Below, piece after piece: positions 17,273 to 23,914 of a stretch of DNA of 38,482 bases. The translations under genes and the position numbers were made by a program. The stretch's first letter is position 1. Each line of letters begins with the position of its first letter. The stretch is from Candidatus Bathyarchaeota archaeon. Lineage in GTDB: Archaea > Thermoproteota > Bathyarchaeia > Bathyarchaeales > DTEX01. The DNA is taken from contig PIYB01000004.1 in assembly GCA_003601835.1 (NCBI GenBank), positions 1-38,482 on the forward strand, written 5' to 3'. A model generated the notes under the pieces. It was not told where the DNA came from. It saw nothing but the letters and a program-made list of their open reading frames with translations, and searched no databases.

Positions 17273-18121
17273 TTGCAGCGGCAAATGTTACGCGTAAAGG
17301 CTGAAAAGGTTGAAGAGATACGACAGCTCATCAAAAAGTATAAGTCGATAGGTATAGCGAATCTACACAAGGTTCGAGCCGCCCAGCTCCAGGAACTCCG
17401 GAAGAACCTGGGAGGGGTCGCCTTCTTGCGCGTCATTAAAAACTCGTTGGTTGAAAGAGCAATATCGGATTCTAAAGATCCCAATATAGAAAAACTCAGA
17501 GAACATCTTAAAGGATCAAACCTTTTTCTGTTCACAAACATCAACCCATTCAAGCTTGCGCTCATTCTGGAAAAAAGCAAGGTTAAAGGATTCGCGAAAG
17601 CCGGAGACATAGCCTCCGAAGACATAATTGTCCCCGCCGGGAACACGGGGCTTTCACCTGGACCCATCATCAGCCAACTCGGTTCGGTGGGGATACCGAC
17701 CCGCATTGAATCGGGAAGCGTCTGGATCAACAAGGACACGGTTGTGGCTAAAAAAGGCGAAGTGATCTCTGAAAATCTTGCTCCTATACTTTCGAAGCTC
17801 GGCATCAAATCTATAGAGATGGGATTAACCCTGAAGGTTGTCTACGACAACGGCATCATCATCCCAGAAGATCAACTGAAGATAGATCTAGAAGAATATG
17901 AACAGAACATAAGAGACGCGTATGTGCAAGCGTTCACGTTATCTTTGAATGCAGCGATTCCGATGACAGAAAACATCGAAGCTCTCCTTCAGATAGCTGT
18001 TTCTGAAGCCCGCAACCTCGCCCTCAACGCCTGCGTACTGTCACCTGACACAATCCAAGACCTCATAAGGAAAGCCTACTTCGAGGCTACGGCTCTTTCA
18101 GCCGTGATTCCGGAACAATGA
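17273..18121 (+). CDS. rpl10: Large ribosomal subunit protein uL10 (P0) lacking the acidic tail
   Basis: uL10 anchors P1 dimers to the ribosome. The 282-residue product has the rRNA-binding domain (IANLHKVRAAQLQELRKNL, RVIKNSLVERA), the inserted domain and a helical spine (about residues 205-280), but stops at VIPEQ. Archaeal P0 is usually near 330-340 residues and ends with a Glu-rich tail and GLGALF-like motif shared with P1; here both are absent and the convergent dtdA gene follows within 35 bases. The start is TTG 17273 with an AGGGG site, or the ATG at 17285. It is the last gene of the operon. Confidence 0.93.
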   Translation: MQRQMLRVKAEKVEEIRQLIKKYKSIGIANLHKVRAAQLQELRKNLGGVAFLRVIKNSLVERAISDSKDPNIEKLREHLKGSNLFLFTNINPFKLALILEKSKVKGFAKAGDIASEDIIVPAGNTGLSPGPIISQLGSVGIPTRIESGSVWINKDTVVAKKGEVISENLAPILSKLGIKSIEMGLTLKVVYDNGIIIPEDQLKIDLEEYEQNIRDAYVQAFTLSLNAAIPMTENIEALLQIAVSEARNLALNACVLSPDTIQDLIRKAYFEATALSAVIPEQ

Positions 18122-18153
18122 TGGGAGCAAAAATCTAACTCGTCAATTAGCCA

Positions 18154-18972
18154 TCAGATTTTCTCGAATTCTAAGCCGATATCCGCCAAGATTTCGAGCA
18201 ACCTAGCTTTGTGTGCTCCTTTTATGCCTTTCCAGTCCAGAACAGCGTTCTTCACGGGTTCCACGGTTTTGGCGACACATTGGCTGAGCATCTCAGCGTC
18301 CATCTTGTCCACCGCGTACTTCGGGATTATGTGTCCAAACGCCACTTCGGAACTCAGCACCTTTCTTGTGAACTTCATGTTGTAGTGTGGGCCGCCTATG
18401 CCTAAAACCGTTGGATAGGAATTCTCGGTGGATGCTGCTGCCATCGCTCCTCTCGCAACGGCTTCCGCAGCTTCAGAGTCTTTCCATTGCCGTGGGGAGC
18501 TGCCAAGTTCCACAAACATCGTTGGAACATCCAAAGAAGGTCCGTGATGGGTGCATTCATAACAGACCTCGTATTTGAGATTCATCTCTTCCTGAGCTTT
18601 TTTCATCGCCTTCAACGCTTCCTTCATGGCGCTTGCAGGGGACACGGAGACGGTTCTCGGGATGCCGCCCATTAACGCCTCGCCAAGATTTCCCGGGGTG
18701 TGAACTGATAAGGTGGGTTTTCCGCTTTCGCTTTTGTGTCTCGATATGAAGATTAGTAACTTTATGGGAGAAGGAAAAACAACGGACTGCGTGTTTATTG
18801 AGTCTCGTTCTATGAATAGGAGCATCGCTTTCTCTCGGTTGTTCAGTTGCCTCGAGAAAACAGGGTTCCCATCGAATTCTTCAGATGTTTTCTCAAACCC
18901 GTGTTCCGTCAACAGTTGATGAGCAATAGTCTTAGCCGCCTCGTCTTTCTTTGAAGCGACAAGCAGAATCGT
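18154..18972 (-). CDS. dtdA: D-aminoacyl-tRNA deacylase DTD2, probable ACG start
   Basis: DTD2 hydrolyses D-amino acids mischarged on tRNA. Family segments are SRHKSESGKPTLSVHTPGN, CYECTHHGPSLDVPTMFVELGS and VLGIGGPHYNMKFT. The only standard start, TTG at 18912, would remove the first strand and helix (ILLVASKKDEAAKTIAHQL), which aligns with the N-terminus of characterised archaeal DTD2. The frame stays open upstream only to a TAA ten codons further, with no ATG, GTG or TTG in that stretch. ACG at 18972-18970 lies 7 bases after GGAGG (18984-18980) and occupies the Met position, giving 272 residues. ATT (18969) or CTG (18966) are less well spaced. Confidence 0.85.
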   Translation of the reverse strand, partial: TILLVASKKDEAAKTIAHQLLTEHGFEKTSEEFDGNPVFSRQLNNREKAMLLFIERDSINTQSVVFPSPIKLLIFISRHKSESGKPTLSVHTPGNLGEALMGGIPRTVSVSPASAMKEALKAMKKAQEEMNLKYEVCYECTHHGPSLDVPTMFVELGSSPRQWKDSEAAEAVARGAMAAASTENSYPTVLGIGGPHYNMKFTRKVLSSEVAFGHIIPKYAVDKMDAEMLSQCVAKTVEPVKNAVLDWKGIKGAHKARLLEILADIGLEFEKI

Positions 18973-19165
18973 ATGGAATCCTCCTTTTTAACCAGAATAG
19001 CCGCCTTGCTGCTTTAAGGATATCCTTCTTTGGGAACTCGCTAAATCGGAATCTGCTTGTTCTCTATGCTGAGTGCCGCACTTTCATGTTTGAACTGAAA
19101 AACTACGGGTAAAACGTGCATCTATGTTTTGATCCTTTCTTGTCTCTTCGGTTTTCTTGAAAAAG

Positions 19166-19390
19166 TTAGGCTTCAGCTAAGGTTTCTGTGCTTCTTACCC
19201 CGTTAAGGTCGTTAATGAGGCTTGTCAGTTCTCTTAGCTGCTTGTAATCGTCTACCTCGACGAAAACCACAATGTCAAACCGTCCGTATGTGAAGTAAGC
19301 TTTCCGAACTCCTTTGATGTCCCGGACGGCGTTTAAGATTATGTCGGCTTTTGTTGGCACAACCTTCAACAACACACAAGCGTTAAGCAA
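19166..19390 (-). CDS. Stand-alone Lrp/AsnC ligand-binding (RAM) domain protein, copy 2
   Basis: This 74-residue protein is only the C-terminal alpha-beta ligand-binding domain of Lrp/AsnC regulators, without the helix-turn-helix. The start at TTG 19390 rather than GTG 19408 is chosen because GGAGG ends exactly 7 bases before it and the resulting MLNACVLLKV aligns with MLVSACVLIR of the neighbouring copy. Such domains bind amino acids or other small molecules as dimers or octamers and may modulate full-length Lrp proteins or enzymes. It follows its paralogue directly, and the two are surely co-transcribed. Confidence 0.85.
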   Translation of the reverse strand: MLNACVLLKVVPTKADIILNAVRDIKGVRKAYFTYGRFDIVVFVEVDDYKQLRELTSLINDLNGVRSTETLAEA

Positions 19391-19404
19391 ATCTTTTCCT
19401 CCTT

Positions 19405-19638
19405 TCACTGTTCAATCTCCACAAGGGTTTCGGTGAAAACTACACCGGTTAACCTTCCTATTCTCAGCACTTTTGACCCGAGCTCCGATATGTCAGAGGC
19501 TTCAACGTCAGTTACGACATCATATCTGCCCAGCACGGGGAAGACTCTCTGAACACCTTTAATCTGCCGTAACATCTTGACGACCTCTTCAAACTTTCCA
19601 TGCGAAGTTCTAATTAGAACGCAAGCTGAAACCAACAA
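19405..19638 (-). CDS. Stand-alone Lrp/AsnC ligand-binding (RAM) domain protein, copy 1
   Basis: The 77-residue product again has no DNA-binding domain: strand SACVLIRT, helix FEEVVKMLRQI, GVQRVFPVLGRYDVVTDVEA and a C-terminal strand TGVVFTETLVEI. It shares the GV-x-x-x-x-x-x-GR-x-D core with copy 2, so the pair arose by tandem duplication and may form a heteromer. The start is the TTG at 19638, or the adjacent TTG at 19635, after GAGGGATGA. A TATA-like box (AATTATAAGA, 19671-19680) lies 33-42 bases upstream. Confidence 0.85.
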   Translation of the reverse strand: MLVSACVLIRTSHGKFEEVVKMLRQIKGVQRVFPVLGRYDVVTDVEASDISELGSKVLRIGRLTGVVFTETLVEIEQ

Positions 19639-19670
19639 TCATCCCTCGACAGAATAATAGGTGTTCATAA

Positions 19671-19680
19671 TCTTATAATT
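19671..19680 (-). promoter_or_regulatory. TATA box of the paired RAM-domain genes
   Basis: On the minus strand AATTATAAGA predicts a start site near 19650, about 12 bases before the first TTG, leaving room for the GAGGGATGA site. Confidence 0.5.
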
Positions 19681-19722
19681 GTTGTCCATTGAACGCTAGA
19701 CAAAGAGGTGGATAAACCATAA

Positions 19723-19986
19723 ATTGGGAAGGTGACGATTCTCGGGACGCTGTCAAAAACGATGAGGCTAAACGTTCTCGACATAGTAACCAAGGAGCTT
19801 GATGTTAAAGGTTTATACGCCTATTCTCCTGACTCTTTCACAAGAGCCTTCAACATAATCAAAGATCATAAGATTGATGTAAAGCCTTTGATAACGAATG
19901 TTCTTCCTCTAGAAGAGGTAAAAACAGGATTTGAAATGTTACATCAGAAGAAACACGGCGTATTTAAGATTCTGCTTAAACCGTGA
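19723..19986 (+). pseudogene. C-terminal remnant of a zinc-type alcohol/sorbitol dehydrogenase
   Basis: The frame encodes about 87 residues that match only the last quarter of medium-chain dehydrogenases: end of the Rossmann fold (GKVTILGTLSK), then LDIVTKELDVKGLYAYSPDSFTRAF, the KIDVKPLITNVLPLEEVKTGFEML segment and the terminal VFKILLKP. Full-length members have about 340 residues with an N-terminal catalytic domain and nucleotide-binding GxGxxG; none of that is present, and an in-frame TAA (19720) stops homology just before GKV. The GTG at 19732 has no convincing binding site. This is a deletion remnant between the RAM pair and the rps13 operon, although the remaining frame is still intact. 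Confidence 0.75.
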
Positions 19987-20067
19987 ATTCACGCGGTTCA
20001 GCGAAGTCTTTCTGGGTGCTGATTCTTAGGAACGCTTATTCCACAGGTTTTTAGGCTGAAACGATAT

Positions 20068-20078
20068 CTTTAAATAAA
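20068..20078 (+). promoter_or_regulatory. TATA box of the rps13 operon
   Basis: CTTTAAATAAAT lies about 50-60 bases before the rps13 ATG and predicts transcription from about 20098. This promoter probably drives the ribosomal protein/RNA polymerase run that follows. Confidence 0.5.
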
Positions 20079-20126
20079 TACAAGAGTCTTCGTAGTTAGT
20101 TAACCAAAAGGAGCATAGGCAACTGA

Positions 20127-20576
20127 ATGTCCACCGAATTTAGGCACATAGTCCGCCTGTTGGGCAGAGATCTGGACGGAACGAAAAAAGTAGCCTTCGC
20201 TCTAACCAACATAAAAGGCATCAATCTTAGGCTAGCGGATGCCATCCTAAAAAAGGCTAACATACCGCAAGAAAAACGGCTAGGCTTCCTATCGGAAGCG
20301 GAAGCAAGAAGAATAGAGGAAACTGTGATCAATCTTCAGAATCAGGATCTACCGGTTTGGCTTTTCAACCGCCGGAAGGACCCTGAAACAGGTGAAGATG
20401 TTCACCTCACAACCTCCGACTTAGACTTGCAGATCAAGGCAGACATCGAACGAATGAAGGCAATAAAGTCATGGCGAGGATACAGGCACGCCTACGGCCT
20501 TAAAGTTCGAGGTCAGAGAACCCGAACCACAGGCAGGAAAGGCAGGTCTGTTGGTGTAAGAAAGAGGCGGGGATGA
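20127..20576 (+). CDS. rps13: Small ribosomal subunit protein uS13
   Basis: uS13 lies in the 30S head and bridges to the large subunit. The 149-residue archaeal form has the helix-two-turn-helix region (VAFALTNIKGINLRLADAILKKANI) and the basic C-terminal tail (KSWRGYRHAYGLKVRGQRT, then RKGRSVGVRKRRG). An in-frame TGA lies directly before the ATG, so the start is fixed; GGAG is 13 bases upstream, an unusually long spacing. It heads the S13-S4-S11-Rpo3-L18e-L13-S9-Rpo10 run. Confidence 0.97.
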   Translation: MSTEFRHIVRLLGRDLDGTKKVAFALTNIKGINLRLADAILKKANIPQEKRLGFLSEAEARRIEETVINLQNQDLPVWLFNRRKDPETGEDVHLTTSDLDLQIKADIERMKAIKSWRGYRHAYGLKVRGQRTRTTGRKGRSVGVRKRRG

Positions 20577-20580
20577 CCAG

Positions 20581-21129
20581 TTGGGTGATCCTAAGAAACA
20601 GAAAAAGAAATACGAAGCACCAAGGTTTCCTTGGAGATCCGACGTTCTCGAAAGCGAGCTTAGGTTGCTCGGCGAATATGGTTTAAGGAACAAAAGGGAA
20701 TTGTGGCGTCACAGGGCGATGCTTTCAAAATTCAGAGGTATGGCTCGTTCTCTTCTCAGCATGTCGACATCTGAAAGAGCGAAACTTGAATCTCAGCTTC
20801 TCGGACGGTTGAAACGTCTCGGAATCTTAACCGAGGACGCTGTTTTGGATAACGTTTTGGACCTTGGGATAGAATCAATTCTGGAACGTAGGCTTCAAAC
20901 CATTGTGTTCAGACAAGGCTTAGCGAAGACGATGTATCAGTCCCGCCAGCTAATTACACACGGGCACATAGCCATCGGGAACAGAAAGGTTTTCTCTCCC
21001 AGTTATCTCGTCCCCCGTAAGGAGGAGGACAAAATCACGTATACACCAACCAGCCCGCTTAACAATCCTGAACATCCACTGAGGGCGTCAATAGAAATAG
21101 AGGTCACCGGAGGAGAGCGAAGTGAGTAA
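20581..21129 (+). CDS. rps4: Small ribosomal subunit protein uS4
   Basis: uS4 is a primary 16S rRNA binder that starts 30S body assembly. The 182-residue product has [17 protein letters not shown] and [23 protein letters not shown] at the N-terminus and the S4 RNA-binding fold ([43 protein letters not shown]). The start is TTG, 4 bases after the rps13 stop, with GGGGATGA as binding site. Its end overlaps the uS11 start by 8 bases. Confidence 0.96.
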   Translation: MGDPKKQKKKYEAPRFPWRSDVLESELRLLGEYGLRNKRELWRHRAMLSKFRGMARSLLSMSTSERAKLESQLLGRLKRLGILTEDAVLDNVLDLGIESILERRLQTIVFRQGLAKTMYQSRQLITHGHIAIGNRKVFSPSYLVPRKEEDKITYTPTSPLNNPEHPLRASIEIEVTGGERSE

Positions 21130-21520
21130 GAAAGACGAAAAATGGGGCGTCGTGCACATTTACAGTTCATACAATAACACCATAGTTCACATAACAGACC
21201 TGTCAGGAGCAGAAACAATCGCCAGAGCCTGCGGAGGAATGTTCGTCAAGGCAGACAGGCTTGAATCATCCCCCTACGCTGCTATGAGAGCGGCTGCCCA
21301 CGCCGCTGCCATAGCTCAAGATAAAGGCATAACATCCATCCACATTAAAGTCCGTGCTCCAGGAGGGTCTGGTGCACGAACACCCGGCCCCGGCGCCCAA
21401 GCAGCAATCAGAGCGTTGGCAAGAGCGGGGTTCAAGGCTATAGGCCGCATTGAAGAGGTTACGCCGTTGCCTCATGACGGGACTAGGCGTAAAGGTGGAC
21501 ATAGAGGACGAAGAGTTTAA
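21122..21520 (+). CDS. rps11: Small ribosomal subunit protein uS11
   Basis: uS11 forms part of the 30S platform near the mRNA exit. The 132-residue protein has [26 protein letters not shown], then [29 protein letters not shown] and the terminal [20 protein letters not shown], all highly conserved. The GTG start follows GGAGG by 8 bases and overlaps rps4. A gap of 68 bases follows before rpo3. Confidence 0.97.
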   Translation: MSKKDEKWGVVHIYSSYNNTIVHITDLSGAETIARACGGMFVKADRLESSPYAAMRAAAHAAAIAQDKGITSIHIKVRAPGGSGARTPGPGAQAAIRALARAGFKAIGRIEEVTPLPHDGTRRKGGHRGRRV

Positions 21521-21588
21521 GTAACTCAGCCTACTGTTGGTAAGAGAAAAGTTGAATAAATGACGATTCTTGTTAAGAGGATTTGAAC

Positions 21589-22422
21589 ATGGATCTTCGT
21601 ATCCTTGAAAAGAACGAAAATTCGATGCGTTTCGTCGTAACCGGCATAAGTACTCCGTTAGCTAATACGCTTAGGCGGATAATTCTCGCCGAGGTTCCTT
21701 GCATGGCGATCGATGACGTTATAATGATTGAAAACTCGTCCGTTCTTCACGACGAGATATTAGCTCTTCGACTAGGGCTTATTCCGCTCAAGACGGATCT
21801 CGATGGGTATAACCTTCCAGAGGAATGTACTTGTAACAGTGAACTTGGATGTAACCTTTGCAGGGTAGTCTTAACTCTGGATGTTGAGGCAGTAGATGAA
21901 ACTAGAACGGTTTACTCAGAAGATTTGGTTTCAGAAGATCCCAACATCGTCCCTGTAAGCAGCAAGATCCCGATTGTTAAACTCGCTCCTGGCCAAAAAG
22001 TAAGGCTGGAGGCTTACGCGAAACTGGGCAGAGGGGTGGCTCACGCAAAATGGCAGCCGGTGTCCGCTTGCGCTTACAGGTATGTGCCAACAGTTGAGAT
22101 TGATAAAGATGTATGTGACAACTGCGGTGACTGCGTCGATGTGTGCCCCGTAGGGGTTCTAGAGAAGACGGAGGACGGCGTAAAGGTTGTAAACGAGTTT
22201 GAATGCACCCTATGCGAAGATTGTGTTGACGCGTGCAAAAAGAATCCTGCAGCCATCAAAGTGAGTGGAAACCGGGAAGCATTCGTCTTCTACATTGAAT
22301 CAACAGGAGCTTTACCTGTGGAACGCATAATAACTGAGGCTCTTGAAATCTACAAAAGCAAATTCAAAGAGTTTGCTAACCAGATTGCGGTGATCAGGAA
22401 TGGTTCGGAGAAGACAGACTAA
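21589..22422 (+). CDS. rpo3: DNA-directed RNA polymerase subunit Rpo3 (D) with two [4Fe-4S] motifs
   Basis: Rpo3 pairs with Rpo11 to nucleate polymerase assembly, like RPB3/alpha. The alpha-like N-terminus (FVVTGISTPLANTLRRIILAEVPCMAID) is clear. A Cys cluster at residues 80, 82, 88 and 91 resembles the RPB3-type zinc loop. A ferredoxin-like insertion carries eight Cys in two CxxCxxCxxxC motifs (residues 176, 179, 182, 186 and 206, 209, 212, 216), sufficient for two [4Fe-4S] clusters. The C-terminal dimerisation part returns as EAFVFYIESTGALPVERIITEAL. I start at ATG 21589 (277 residues), where AGAGG is 8 bases upstream. It overlaps eL18 by 23 bases. Confidence 0.96.
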   Translation: MDLRILEKNENSMRFVVTGISTPLANTLRRIILAEVPCMAIDDVIMIENSSVLHDEILALRLGLIPLKTDLDGYNLPEECTCNSELGCNLCRVVLTLDVEAVDETRTVYSEDLVSEDPNIVPVSSKIPIVKLAPGQKVRLEAYAKLGRGVAHAKWQPVSACAYRYVPTVEIDKDVCDNCGDCVDVCPVGVLEKTEDGVKVVNEFECTLCEDCVDACKKNPAAIKVSGNREAFVFYIESTGALPVERIITEALEIYKSKFKEFANQIAVIRNGSEKTD

Positions 22423-22771
22423 GAGCACGAATCCTGATCTTGTAGGATTAATCCGCATGTTAAAGAAGAAATCTAATCAGAACCAGGCGCCGATATGGCG
22501 TGACGTAGCGGAAAGGCTGTGTAAACCTAAGAGAAGGCGTATCGCTGTTAATGTGAGCAGAATAACGCGCAATACAACGGAGAACGATAAGGTTGTGGTG
22601 CCGGGCAAAGTTTTAGGTGCAGGGATAATTAGGCATCCTGTAAACGTTGCTGCACTCGGTTTCTCGGACCAAGCGCGAAAGAAAATTGTTAAAGCTAAAG
22701 GAAAATGCATGACCATAGCTGAAATGGCTGAAGCAAACCCGAAAGGTACTGGTGTCAAGATAATTGGGTGA
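22400..22771 (+). CDS. rpl18e: Large ribosomal subunit protein eL18
   Basis: eL18 is an archaeal/eukaryal protein related to uL15. The 123-residue product shows KSTNPDLVGLIRMLKKKS, APIWRDVAERL, NVSRITRNT, VVVPGKVLGAG and KGKCMTIAEMAEANPKGTGVKIIG, matching the family throughout. GGTGAT lies 5 bases before the ATG, inside the end of rpo3, so translation is probably coupled. Confidence 0.96.
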   Translation: MVRRRQTKSTNPDLVGLIRMLKKKSNQNQAPIWRDVAERLCKPKRRRIAVNVSRITRNTTENDKVVVPGKVLGAGIIRHPVNVAALGFSDQARKKIVKAKGKCMTIAEMAEANPKGTGVKIIG

Positions 22772-22778
22772 GAGCACA

Positions 22779-23219
22779 ATGAGCAAAACTGAAACCACGC
22801 AAGCCTCAGTGATTGACGCTAAAGATCTCGTCCTTGGAAGAATGGCGAGTGCCGTTGCAAAGAGACTGCTTAACGGCGAGAAAATAATTATAGTGAATGC
22901 TGAAAAAGCGGTGATCTCCGGGAAAAAGCTAAGCATAATTAAGAAACACAAAGAATTTCTTGAGGTTGGACACTTCAGGAAAGGCCCGTTACATCCTAGG
23001 AGACCTGATCGCATAGTGAAGAAGGTTGTTCGAGGTATGCTGCCACGTCGAAAACCCCGGGGAATAGAAGCCTTGAAAAGACTAAAAGTGTACATCGGTT
23101 TGCCTGAACAGTTCAAAGACGTGGAAAAAACGGTGATCCCTGAAGCGGACGCTACAGATTTAAGAGGCCCTTACATAAAGCTCTCAGAATTGGCCCAAAA
23201 CATTGGTTGGAAAGAATAG
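22779..23219 (+). CDS. rpl13: Large ribosomal subunit protein uL13
   Basis: uL13 binds 23S rRNA early in assembly. Segments VIDAKDLVLGRMASAVAKRLLNGEKIIIVNAEKAVISG, then MLPRRKPRGIEALKRLKVYIGLP, are typical. I choose ATG 22779 (146 residues) over the in-frame TTG at 22764, because GGGTGAG is well placed before it. The gene begins 7 bases after the eL18 stop and is followed directly by uS9. Confidence 0.96.
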   Translation: MSKTETTQASVIDAKDLVLGRMASAVAKRLLNGEKIIIVNAEKAVISGKKLSIIKKHKEFLEVGHFRKGPLHPRRPDRIVKKVVRGMLPRRKPRGIEALKRLKVYIGLPEQFKDVEKTVIPEADATDLRGPYIKLSELAQNIGWKE

Positions 23220-23228
23220 GTGCGTGGC

Positions 23229-23642
23229 ATGCCGGGTTCAAGAAAAGTCTTAGTTGTCAGCGGAAAAAGAAAAACGGCGATAGCGAGAGCAACGGTCAGG
23301 CATGGGGAAGGAAGAATCCGGATCAATAACATTCCCTTGGAGATATACGAGCCTGAGGTTGCCCGTGAGAAGATACGTGAACCGCTCTTGCAAGCAGGTG
23401 ACGATGTTTGGAGAAAGATCGATGTCAACATAAGGGTTTCCGGAGGAGGCTTCATGGGTCAAGCTGAAGCCAGCAGAATGGCGCTGGCGAAAGCTTTGCT
23501 GAAATGGACAAAAAGTTCTCATTTAAGATCGGTGTTCCTGAAATATGACCGTACTATGGTAGCTGGCGATCCTAGGCGGAAGGAATCGAAAAAGTTCGGT
23601 GGACCCGGTGCAAGGGCTAGAGATCAAAAAAGTTATCGATAG
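23229..23642 (+). CDS. rps9: Small ribosomal subunit protein uS9
   Basis: The uS9 C-terminal tail reaches the P-site tRNA. The 137-residue protein has [47 protein letters not shown] and the terminal [15 protein letters not shown], ending with the conserved Lys-Ser-Tyr-Arg. The ATG at 23229 follows AGGTG by 6 bases; an in-frame GTG at 23220, next to the uL13 stop, is the alternative. Rpo10 follows after 45 bases. Confidence 0.96.
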   Translation: MPGSRKVLVVSGKRKTAIARATVRHGEGRIRINNIPLEIYEPEVAREKIREPLLQAGDDVWRKIDVNIRVSGGGFMGQAEASRMALAKALLKWTKSSHLRSVFLKYDRTMVAGDPRRKESKKFGGPGARARDQKSYR

Positions 23643-23687
23643 ACATGGTGAGCGTTTAAAGATCGAAAATGAAGGAAGGGAACGGAT

Positions 23688-23912
23688 ACGATTATACCCG
23701 TTAGATGCTTTACATGCGGCAAATTGATCGGTGACAAATGGGAAGAATTCGCAAAAAGAGTGAAAGCAGGAGAAGACGCCGGCAAAGTTTTGGACGATCT
23801 GGGCGTCAAAAGATACTGTTGCCGCCGCATGCTTTTGTCACATGTGGAAATAATAGATGAGATAGTACGATTCTATGAAAAAGGAACAATGGAAAAAGAA
23901 GATGTGATGTAA
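23688..23912 (+). CDS. rpo10: DNA-directed RNA polymerase subunit Rpo10 (N), probable ACG start
   Basis: Rpo10 is the small zinc-binding subunit (RPB10) of the polymerase assembly platform. Translation from ACG 23688 gives 74 residues beginning (M)[11 protein letters not shown] and later [11 protein letters not shown]: the CxxC and CC zinc ligands and the invariant N-terminus of the family. The first standard start in frame, TTG 23724, would delete the CFTCG ligand pair, and an in-frame TGA lies at 23670-23672 with no ATG, GTG or TTG between. GGAAGGG ends 7 bases before the ACG. The base call or the start codon is therefore abnormal. It sits in its usual place between uS9 and enolase; no rpoK gene separates it from eno. 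Confidence 0.9.
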   Translation, partial: TIIPVRCFTCGKLIGDKWEEFAKRVKAGEDAGKVLDDLGVKRYCCRRMLLSHVEIIDEIVRFYEKGTMEKEDVM

Positions 23913-23914
23913 AA

